A DNA stretch of 21,158 bases, taken from Myxococcales bacterium. GTDB lineage: Bacteria; Myxococcota; Polyangia; Polyangiales; Polyangiaceae. This document shows, in pieces, positions 1 through 6,007 of the stretch; position 1 is the stretch's first letter, and every line of letters begins with the position of its first letter. A program made the position numbers and the translations under genes. The stretch lies in the NCBI GenBank assembly GCA_020430865.1, contig JAGQIY010000869.1, positions 1 through 21,158 on the forward strand, read 5' to 3'. A model generated the notes under the pieces. That model saw only the letters and a list, made by a program, of their open reading frames with translations. It was not told the origin of the DNA and did no database searches.

Positions 1-258
1 ACCGCGGGGAGCACGCTCACGAGCCTCGTTGACGGCCACGGTGCGTCCGTCGAGCACCGTGTCATTCATCTCCTGGATCGCTTGATCACCACAAGCGTCA
101 TCCACGAACGTCACGAAGCCGAAGCCACGGGAACGTCCTGTCTCGCGGTCGCTCACGACCACTGCCTCCTGAACCTCACCAAAGCGCTCGAACGCGCTAC
201 GCAAACTTGCCTCGTCCGTGGACCAGGACAGACCGCCAACAAACAGTTTCTTTGCCAT
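1..258 (-). CDS. RRM-domain RNA-binding protein (partial, C-terminus beyond window)
   Basis: The reverse strand from 258 to 1 reads without a stop for 86 residues and leaves the window. It begins MAKKLFVGGLSWSTDEASLR. This is a single RNA recognition motif: RNP2 (LFVGGL) is at residues 5-10 and RNP1 (RGFGFVTF) at 44-51, with the aromatic residues that stack on RNA bases. Short bacterial proteins of this type (the cyanobacterial Rbp and myxobacterial Rbp groups) are about 80-130 residues with a Gly-rich or charged tail and bind single-stranded RNA, often under cold or stress; the ARERAPRG end suggests such a tail is starting. A purine-rich GAGAGAGA run lies directly upstream of the ATG and serves as ribosome binding site. 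The gene is divergent from the membrane protein at 524. Family assignment is secure; target RNAs and regulation are unknown. Confidence 0.93.
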   Translation of the reverse strand, partial: MAKKLFVGGLSWSTDEASLRSAFERFGEVQEAVVVSDRETGRSRGFGFVTFVDDACGDQAIQEMNDTVLDGRTVAVNEARERAPRG

Positions 259-523
259 CTCTCTCTCTGTCTTGCTGAGCGCATTGAAACAACGGTAGAG
301 CGCCCAGCACTCCGCTGGCACAAGCGCCAGGGGTACCCCACTGTCAGGGAACACATTCTGATTCACCGCCGGTGCCCGAGAGTCAAGCCGAGCAGAGCGT
401 TTCCCCACATCGAACCTCCACGCCGCTGCCCATTCTCTGGAGAGTGGGGCATGATCCAGCAGGATTTCCGCTCCTCGCTCGTTGATAGGCGAGGTGGGCG
501 GAGCACGCTTCCAAGCTGAACAG
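259..523. other. Divergent intergenic region with small dyads
   Basis: This 265-bp gap separates the RRM gene (minus) from the membrane protein gene (plus), so it should hold both promoters and the RRM mRNA leader. Visible structures are CCAGC/GCTGG around a 5-nt loop (304-318), the palindrome GGGGTACCCC (330-339), and an 8-bp stem CCCATTCT/AGAGTGGG with one G-T pair around CTGG (429-448). None is followed by a T tract on either strand, so terminators are unlikely. The first two would lie in the leader of the RRM gene if transcription starts further upstream. No convincing -35/-10 pair could be assigned and no small gene was seen. Confidence 0.35.
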
Positions 524-2512
524 ATGCCCCCCTACATCCTGCGATCCGCGGCGGGTCCCCTCCGCCGCGCGGCTCATTGGAGGTCGAAGACGTCCGAGAG
601 GCGGCCCCACCGGCCATCACGCCCAGCGCGGTTCGGGCTCTGCCTGGCGCTGCTGCTGGTGCTGTCGAGCATCTGCTCACGAGCCTTCGCCGATTGCCCC
701 GAGCAGCAGGCATGGGCGGATCGCTGCACCAACCCGGACTTCCGCTTCGAGGTACGAGCGTGCCCGCCCGGGGTGATCGTTGGTTCCGCACGGCTCGAGA
801 CAGGAGCCGAGCTACCCATCGAACTGAAGCGCGCTTCGGAGCGCTCATTCCGTCGTGTCGGCGACACGAGCATCCAGCCGCTCGGCGAGTACCCGAACTG
901 GAACCTCGAACCCCGGACGAGTCGAGACACTTTGGACGCGATGGTCGAGTGCGTGACCCGGGCGGGTCCGCCACCTCTGCCAGAGCCGGAGGAGAAGGAC
1001 TCGAGCAGGAAGACCCCGCGCCTCCTCGCGCTCGGGTTGCTGCTGCTGGCTGTCACTCTGAGTCTGCGTCTCAAGCTACTGACAATTCCCGCAAGGAAAT
1101 ATGCCTTGCGTGACGCCGTTCTGCTGCTCGGCGTTGCCGGCGCTGTGGCGTGGCTGCGCTGGCATCTGGTGCCCCCTGCCACCTTCCACCAGAACGGCCA
1201 GGGGCCACTCTGGGTCCTCTTGGCTCTGGAGCGCAGCCCAAACGCCAGCATCTATGGCCCGGGCTACGCGGAGGTTTACGGCTGGCTCGCGTCACGCATG
1301 TCGCCCGAGACGGCGATCTACGCCATCAACAGCGCGCTGTTCGCGCTGATGCTTCCCGCCACCTTCGGCATCGTGCGCTCCGCGGGGCTATCGCGTCGCC
1401 TGTCCTGGTTGGTGGTCGCCGGGCTGGCGCTGGATCCCCTGGCCGCGCGGCTCGCCGGAGGGGAGTCCTATTTCGCAACCACGTCGGGCCTCGGGGTGCT
1501 GGCCTGTCTGGCGATGGTGACCGCCGCTCAACCGCGCCACGAGCTCGTCGGACAGCGCTGGTGGCTCCTCCTCCTCGGCACGCTGGCTGCGGCTCTGCTG
1601 ATCGGCCAAGCAGCGCGGGTCCACCCAGTCGCCTGGACGCCGCTGGCGCTCACCGGCGTCGCTCCGCTCTGCCTACAGGGCCCGCTGCGGCGCCGCGCGA
1701 CCCGTGCTGCGCTGATCGCGGCTGGTATCGCTGGGCTCGTGCTCGCGACCTCGATGGTCGAGATGGCCGGGGTGCTCACTGGCGAACTCGGCAAGCTGTG
1801 GCTGCCCAGGGTGAGCTTTCGGACCTCTCTCGCGGCGATGGGCCTGGCGCTGTTCCCCGTGCTCTGGGGGCTCGCCAAGCTTCGGCGCGACGCCATCGTC
1901 CCCGCCCTGTGCGCCAGCGTGGTCGTCGCAGTCGCGCTTGGCAACAACCCGCTGAGGAGCGCTTCGCCGCTGATCACGCACGCGGTGTACTGGCTGTACT
2001 TGCCCGCAGCGCTGGCGGTCTTCGCGGGCTGGCTCGTCCGCCTGAATCTGCTCGGGCGTACTGTCTCCTACGCATGCATCGTGGGGCTGTGGTTCGGCTG
2101 GGGCTGGGAGTACGCCAGGAGCTACCTCACGCTACCCACGGATGCGCGAGAGATCCGCGCGGCGAACGCGTGGAAGCAGGAGCTGCCCGATGGGTCGACC
2201 GTGGTCTACGTGTATCGCGTTGGACAGCGCGTGCTGTTCCTCCCGCTCTACGACGAGGAACACTTCCACTCTTCACGCCTGTCCGCTGAGATGCCCACGA
2301 TCAGCCGCTCGCCGCGGCTCTACTACTATCGCTCGTCGCTGTGTTCGGTTCCGGATGGAAAAAAGCTTTGCGAAGACGTCGAGGCTCGACTGGAGCTGGT
2401 GAAGCTGCGCGAGGAGACCCTGCCAGCGGTTGCCAGTCTGCCGTATCTCCCGCTGCAGGGGCCCGTTCGAGTCGCCCTGTTCAAGGCCAAGCTACGCGAC
2501 GTCGCGCCCTAG
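524..2512 (+). CDS. Polytopic membrane protein resembling GT-C/PMT-type glycosyltransferases
   Basis: A 662-residue protein if begun at the ATG at 524; a TTG at 482 in the same frame would add 14 residues but has no better ribosome site. An Arg-rich N-terminus leads into a hydrophobic segment (about 37-56) ending RAFADC, which could be a signal peptide or anchor. An extracytoplasmic domain of roughly 100 residues follows, with cysteines at 58, 68, 80 and 143. From about 166 there are some ten hydrophobic helices, then a soluble C-terminal tail of about 150 residues with TyrTyrTyr and several charged residues. The loop after the first helix pair (FHQNGQGPLWVLLALERSPN, 221-240) and helix pattern recall ArnT/PMT_2-like GT-C enzymes that take sugars from lipid carriers in the periplasm. 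The acidic residue expected in that first loop is not obvious, so transferase activity is a guess. Function is best recorded as unknown membrane protein with GT-C resemblance. Confidence 0.8.
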   Translation: MPPYILRSAAGPLRRAAHWRSKTSERRPHRPSRPARFGLCLALLLVLSSICSRAFADCPEQQAWADRCTNPDFRFEVRACPPGVIVGSARLETGAELPIELKRASERSFRRVGDTSIQPLGEYPNWNLEPRTSRDTLDAMVECVTRAGPPPLPEPEEKDSSRKTPRLLALGLLLLAVTLSLRLKLLTIPARKYALRDAVLLLGVAGAVAWLRWHLVPPATFHQNGQGPLWVLLALERSPNASIYGPGYAEVYGWLASRMSPETAIYAINSALFALMLPATFGIVRSAGLSRRLSWLVVAGLALDPLAARLAGGESYFATTSGLGVLACLAMVTAAQPRHELVGQRWWLLLLGTLAAALLIGQAARVHPVAWTPLALTGVAPLCLQGPLRRRATRAALIAAGIAGLVLATSMVEMAGVLTGELGKLWLPRVSFRTSLAAMGLALFPVLWGLAKLRRDAIVPALCASVVVAVALGNNPLRSASPLITHAVYWLYLPAALAVFAGWLVRLNLLGRTVSYACIVGLWFGWGWEYARSYLTLPTDAREIRAANAWKQELPDGSTVVYVYRVGQRVLFLPLYDEEHFHSSRLSAEMPTISRSPRLYYYRSSLCSVPDGKKLCEDVEARLELVKLREETLPAVASLPYLPLQGPVRVALFKAKLRDVAP

Positions 2513-2554
2513 CAGCAGGCTGTTCCTCACCACCCTGCCCAGCAGGCTCGAGCT

Positions 2555-3058
2555 TCACCAAGGGGGCTGGAAGGCGGCGGGCTGGTGAAAGTCTGGGTGG
2601 TCCCCGGCGGTTGGCGTGCTCATGGCGTACTCCCGACACGGAGCCGCGCCCCAGATGGCGCAGGCGCTCAGCCTCCAGGGTCGCGGAGGGAGCAGCTCCG
2701 CCGCGAGGCGGGCTCGACCACGCCAGCGTTCGGCTCGCGATTCGATGGCGTACTCGCAGCGTAGCTCCTCGCGGCGACGCTGCCTCCAGGTGCTGAGCTC
2801 GAGCAGCCACCAGTGTCCGTAAGGATCCAGCTCGAGCTCGAGATAGCGGTCCCCTCCCCCCCAAATGAACAGCTCGGCCACGCTGTAGCGCCAGAGCTCC
2901 GGAACGCGTCCGGGGGGCACGCTCGGGAGCGAATCTGGCCAGAGAGGTGCGTCGACGAGGACTTCGAGATCGCGCTGGTGTAGCAGCCGGAGGTCCACAC
3001 GGGCACCGACCGACAACGGCGCACCGCGCCAGGTGTGGGTGATGCGCAGACGCCGCAT
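2555..3058 (-). CDS. UPF0462 family protein (C4orf33-like, CBM9/DOMON-like fold)
   Basis: A 167-residue soluble protein. The core LWRYSVAELFIWGGGDRYLE (residues 55-74), followed by LELDPYGHWWLLEL and, near the end, DHPDFHQP at 153-160, matches the hallmark blocks of UPF0462, a family known from animal C4orf33 and scattered bacteria: Leu-Trp-x-Tyr/Phe, Glu-Leu-Phe, Tyr-Leu-Glu-x-Glu-Leu, Pro-x-Gly-His and a terminal Pro-Asp-Phe-His. The predicted fold is a beta-sandwich like DOMON/CBM9 modules, so ligand binding is possible, but no activity is established to my knowledge. I chose ATG at 3058, preceded by GGGGA. A GTG at 3085 would add nine residues and overlap the stop of the oxidoreductase gene upstream (GTGA), which would allow translational coupling. 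Either way the two genes look like one transcript. Confidence 0.82.
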   Translation of the reverse strand: MRRLRITHTWRGAPLSVGARVDLRLLHQRDLEVLVDAPLWPDSLPSVPPGRVPELWRYSVAELFIWGGGDRYLELELDPYGHWWLLELSTWRQRRREELRCEYAIESRAERWRGRARLAAELLPPRPWRLSACAIWGAAPCREYAMSTPTAGDHPDFHQPAAFQPPW

Positions 3059-3081
3059 CGTATCCCCACGGATATCATGTC

Positions 3082-3525
3082 TCACGTCGCTACGCGCTCC
3101 AGGGCGACCACCGGGATCTTCCGCTCGACCAGCTCCTGATAGTGTGCGTAGCGCGGCTCCTTGGTGGTGACGACACGCCAGGCGCGCTCGCGTTCTTCGC
3201 CCTCCAAGACGCGAGTCCGCGCCGAGAAACGCTCGCCCTTCAGCTGGACGTCCACCAGCGGGTTGGCCCTGATGTTGTGGTACCAGGCGGGGTGCTTGGC
3301 TTGCGCTGCGTTGGACGCGATGACCACCAGGTAGTCCGCGACGCGAAAGTACGGCAGCGGCGCGACCCTCAGCTGCCCTGACTTCCTCCCGACACTACCC
3401 AGGAGCAGAATCTTCAGCCCAATCAGCCCATGCCCGACCCGCCCGCGGGTCTTGCGGTACAGCCAGGTGTGGATGCGACTGATACGGCCGAGCAGCTCGC
3501 CTCGAGGCTTGAAGTAGAGGGCCAT
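3082..3525 (-). CDS. Nitroreductase/quinone reductase-type deazaflavin (F420)-dependent oxidoreductase family protein
   Basis: A 147-residue protein of the DDN/FDOR-A type (split beta-barrel, PF04075). The family signature GRKSGQLRVAPL is at residues 46-57. It is followed by a beta strand YLVVIASNAAQAKHPAWYHN (65-84) and NIRANPLVDVQL (84-95), the usual order in F420H2-dependent nitro- or quinone reductases. Length is typical. The basic N-terminal helix (RGELLGRISRIHTWLYRKTRG) is common in members that sit on membranes. Cofactor use cannot be read from sequence: many family members outside Actinobacteria are annotated this way without proof of F420. The ATG at 3525 has no clear Shine-Dalgarno. 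The next gene on the same strand begins within or just after its stop codon, so the pair is probably an operon. It is divergent from the DUF2378-like gene. Confidence 0.88.
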   Translation of the reverse strand: MALYFKPRGELLGRISRIHTWLYRKTRGRVGHGLIGLKILLLGSVGRKSGQLRVAPLPYFRVADYLVVIASNAAQAKHPAWYHNIRANPLVDVQLKGERFSARTRVLEGEERERAWRVVTTKEPRYAHYQELVERKIPVVALERVAT

Positions 3526-3712
3526 TGGCGAGGGAGGATAGGCGCTCGGAGCGCGCCATCGCCAGCGGCTTCAGGTTCCTCGGAACCAGCCGTTCTATCC
3601 GTTCGAGGACTCTGCCACTCGGACCCTGGAGATGACCAAGCATCCTGCTTCCTCGAGCTCCCTGCTGACGAACAGCGACCAGTCTGCGCGAGGCGTGCGA
3701 GAATCTGCTGCG

Positions 3713-4294
3713 ATGGCTGGAGAGCCGCAGATCAAGGGCCTGTCGACGCGCTCGGTCTTCCAGGCGCTGACGACGTTGCGTGGTGAACACGTCGCCAGCG
3801 AGGTCGTCGAGCACCTGATCGGACAGCAGAACACTCGAGAGTTCGGGGAAGCCCTGCATTTCGGCGGTGTGGTGGCGAGCACCTGGTATCCGCTGGCCTG
3901 GCACGCCCAGCTGATGCGCGCGATCCGCCACGTGACCGGGGAAGGTCCCGAGCTGGTCTGGGCACTCGGGCGCCAGTCGACGGCCAGCGACCTGAGCACG
4001 GTGCACAAGATCTTCCTCGGATTGCTGGCTCCACACACCGTGCTCAACATCAGTCCAAGGCTCTTTGGCAGCTACTACGACACGGGCGCGGTCGAGGTGA
4101 TGGAGGCGCGCAAGGGCTTCGGTCGCGTCGAGTGGCGTGGGTGTCGGGGCTTCGATAGCAACCTGTGGACGGAGATTCTGGGTGGCTGCGAGGCCCTGCT
4201 CGACGCCTCGGGCGCCAAGCGCATCCAGATCGATCGCCTCCAGGGTGGTGGCAACAATCAGGACTTCATGCGTGCCAGCGCGAGCTGGGAGTGA
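3713..4294 (+). CDS. DUF2378/TIGR02265-like protein of myxobacterial type
   Basis: A 193-residue soluble alpha/beta protein from the ATG at 3713; an ATG at 3632 would add 27 Ser- and Arg-rich residues that look non-coding. It opens MAGEPQIKGLSTRSVFQAL, passes through a helical half, then has IFLGLLAPHTVLNISPRLFG and YYDTGAVEVMEARKGFGRVE, and closes with LWTEILGGCEALLDASGAKR and a beta-rich end. This order (helical N-terminus, conserved Leu-Gly-Arg helix, 'P-x-x-F/W-x-x-Y-Y-D-x-G' block, beta hairpin, GxxExxLxxxGAK helix) resembles the TIGR02265 paralogue family of Myxococcus and related V4R/HNOB-like folds. Role unknown; these proteins often sit near signalling genes. I see no haem-ligand motif that would support gas sensing. 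Gene is confident, family name tentative. Confidence 0.8.
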   Translation: MAGEPQIKGLSTRSVFQALTTLRGEHVASEVVEHLIGQQNTREFGEALHFGGVVASTWYPLAWHAQLMRAIRHVTGEGPELVWALGRQSTASDLSTVHKIFLGLLAPHTVLNISPRLFGSYYDTGAVEVMEARKGFGRVEWRGCRGFDSNLWTEILGGCEALLDASGAKRIQIDRLQGGGNNQDFMRASASWE

Positions 4295-4373
4295 CGCGGC
4301 GACGCAGCTCCGACCCCAGGAGGCGAAGCGCTGCTCGGATTCCGCCAGATTTTCGCGCTTTCTTGCGCCCAAG

Positions 4374-4404
4374 TAGAACATGTTCTATCTGCAACATGTT
4401 TCAG
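4374..4404. promoter_or_regulatory. Paired AACATGTT-centred palindromes, likely operator of the DUF1565 lipoprotein gene
   Basis: Two dyads with the same core lie head to tail. Site 1 is the perfect 14-bp palindrome TAGAACATGTTCTA (4374-4387). Site 2, CTGCAACATGTTTCAG (4389-4404), is symmetric except for one mismatched pair. The shared 8-bp cores (4377-4384 and 4393-4400) are 16 bp apart centre to centre, about one and a half helical turns. They sit in an AT-richer pocket, 59 bp before the GTG start at 4463 and about 80 bp after the previous gene. This fits cooperative binding of a dimeric regulator. The element resembles LexA-type GAAC/GTTC boxes, but the spacer is too short for the Gram-positive SOS box. 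The regulator is not identified. Confidence 0.55.
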
Positions 4405-4452
4405 TTGGGGCACGAGCGCCCCGCTCACTTGGGGGACGCATGCGCCCCGGAC

Positions 4453-4457
4453 GGAGG
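4453..4457 (+). promoter_or_regulatory. Ribosome binding site fixing a GTG start
   Basis: GGAGG ends five bases before the GTG at 4463. An ATG at 4440 is in another reading frame and does not continue into this protein, so this site decides the GTG start of the Gly-rich lipoprotein. Confidence 0.75.
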
Positions 4458-4462
4458 CACGA

Positions 4463-6007
4463 GTGCGAACTGGAGGTCTGGCACCCTGGCTGGTGTCATT
4501 TGCTTTGCTGGCGCAAGGGGCGGCGCTGACTGCGGCGTGCGCTGACGGTGGAGGCGTCGACAGCGCCCTTGCGAACGGGGGTAGCGGCAGCGGTGGCACC
4601 GCAGGCACCGGAGGCACCGGCAGCGCGGGGACCGGGGGCGAGGGCGGAGAAGTCGGCGGCGCAAAGGTCATCCATGTGTCTCCCCTCGGAAACGATAACC
4701 GCGACGGTCGGACTCCAGACACGGCCGTTCAGACCATCAGCGAGGGGATCCAGCGCGCCGTCGGGTGCGGCGCGAAACCGTGCGACATCCACGTGATGCA
4801 GGGCACCTACCAGGAGCAAGTCACCCTGCCGGATGGCATCCACATCATCGGCGGCTACGGGGCGGGGTTCAAGAGTCGGGATGCCGCCAACCAGGTGGTG
4901 ATCACATCGGGCGAAGCCAGGACCATCATCGCAGAGGGCTTGACCAGACCGACCAGCCTGGAGAGCCTCACGGTGAAGGGCGCGGACCTGAGCGAGCTCG
5001 ATGACGGCTCGAGCACCTACGCCATCTGGGTCAAGGACTCGGCCGATGCGCTCAGCCTGATCGATGCCCGAGTCGAGGGAGGCAAGGCCGCGGCAGGCGC
5101 CGAAGGCGCAGTCGGCAGCGAGATCACCTGCAGCGCCCTCGGCGGGAGCGGGGGCACCGTGGACGACTGTGGCTCCACGGCCGGCGAACCTGGGGACGCC
5201 GACGGGGATCCGACGAGCGGTGGCGCGGGGGGCCCCGACGGCTCCGACAACTGCCCCAACGCCTGCCCGCTCACTGGCAGCGATGGCGTCAGCGGCGGCA
5301 AGACCGGTGACGACGGCGGCGACGGCGCCAACGGATTGCCTGGTGGAATTTCGATGGATGGACTGGGCGTGTTCAGCGCGGGCGGCGACTGGCAGGGCAG
5401 CCCAGGCGGCGCGGGTGAGCGCGGAAAGCACGGCACCGGAGGTGGTGGGGGTGGTGCCGGTGGCACCAAGCGCTTCCGTGCGTGCGGTGGCTGCGGCACG
5501 TTGCTCGGTGGTCCGGGCGGCAAGGGCGGCGATGGCGGCTGCGGAGGCGGAGGCGGAGAGGCCGGGGGCATCGGCGGCGGCGCCTTTGGCATCGTTCTCA
5601 TCGAATCCGGCCTGAGCCTGGACCACACCTACGTCTCGGGCGGGCTCGCCGGCAAGGGCGGTCGAGGTGGCGATGGCCTGAGCGGAGGCATGGGCGCGAT
5701 GGGCGCAGGCGGCGACGACGGCAACTCGCAGAAGTGCGGCCTGATCAACTACAGCTCCGCGGGCGGTGCGGCTGGCGGCGACGGCGGTGACGGCGGCGAC
5801 GGCGGCGGTGGCGCTGGCGGGAACGGCGGTGTGTCCATCGCGATCGCGTTGATCGGCAAGTCGGTTGTCAGCGAGGGCGAGGATGTCATCATCGATCGCG
5901 GCACGCCGGGAGAAGGCGGGCCCGGCGGACAAGGTGGAAACGACGCGCAACCAGGCATCAAGGGCGAAGTCTGGGGCTCCAAGGAGTTCCCGCTGGCGAT
6001 TCCGTGA
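4463..6007 (+). CDS. Gly-rich DUF1565/parallel beta-helix lipoprotein
   Basis: A 514-residue exported protein. Residues 6-25 form a signal peptide ending in LTAAC, with Cys26 as likely lipidated residue (a weak lipobox, Thr rather than Leu at -3). A low-complexity Gly/Ser/Thr linker (39-66) of the kind common on myxobacterial lipoproteins follows. Residues 69-135 (VIHVSPLGNDNRDGRTPDTA, then QTISEGIQRA and GTYQEQVTLPDGIHIIGGYG) match the DUF1565 start of right-handed beta-helix proteins. From about 206 to 505 the chain is dominated by Gly-Gly-X runs with scattered Cys pairs (223/236, 264/268, and the ACGGCG segment), interrupted by regular hydrophobic stretches such as FGIVLIESGLSLDHTYVSGG, consistent with long beta-helix turns. 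I infer a cell-surface structural or adhesive protein; no catalytic residues are evident. The next gene starts inside its 3' end. Confidence 0.88.
   Translation: MRTGGLAPWLVSFALLAQGAALTAACADGGGVDSALANGGSGSGGTAGTGGTGSAGTGGEGGEVGGAKVIHVSPLGNDNRDGRTPDTAVQTISEGIQRAVGCGAKPCDIHVMQGTYQEQVTLPDGIHIIGGYGAGFKSRDAANQVVITSGEARTIIAEGLTRPTSLESLTVKGADLSELDDGSSTYAIWVKDSADALSLIDARVEGGKAAAGAEGAVGSEITCSALGGSGGTVDDCGSTAGEPGDADGDPTSGGAGGPDGSDNCPNACPLTGSDGVSGGKTGDDGGDGANGLPGGISMDGLGVFSAGGDWQGSPGGAGERGKHGTGGGGGGAGGTKRFRACGGCGTLLGGPGGKGGDGGCGGGGGEAGGIGGGAFGIVLIESGLSLDHTYVSGGLAGKGGRGGDGLSGGMGAMGAGGDDGNSQKCGLINYSSAGGAAGGDGGDGGDGGGGAGGNGGVSIAIALIGKSVVSEGEDVIIDRGTPGEGGPGGQGGNDAQPGIKGEVWGSKEFPLAIP
5078..5978 (+). repeat. 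Gly-rich low-complexity coding repeat
   Basis: This internal stretch of the preceding gene encodes degenerate Gly-Gly-X units (GGDGGDGGDGGGGAGGNGGV and similar), rich in GGC and GGN codons. The nucleotide repeat is imperfect, so it is a protein-level repeat rather than a clean tandem array. It produces long spurious open frames on the opposite strand. Confidence 0.7.

Noticed and set aside
3395..4381. 328-codon open frame on the minus strand
   Set aside because: It crosses the divergent gap and is antisense to the DUF2378-like gene; no recognisable protein features.
4374..4404. SOS/LexA box interpretation of the AACATGTT dyads
   Set aside because: The GAAC/GTTC arms are separated by two bases rather than the four of the Gram-positive LexA box, and the downstream gene is not a repair gene.
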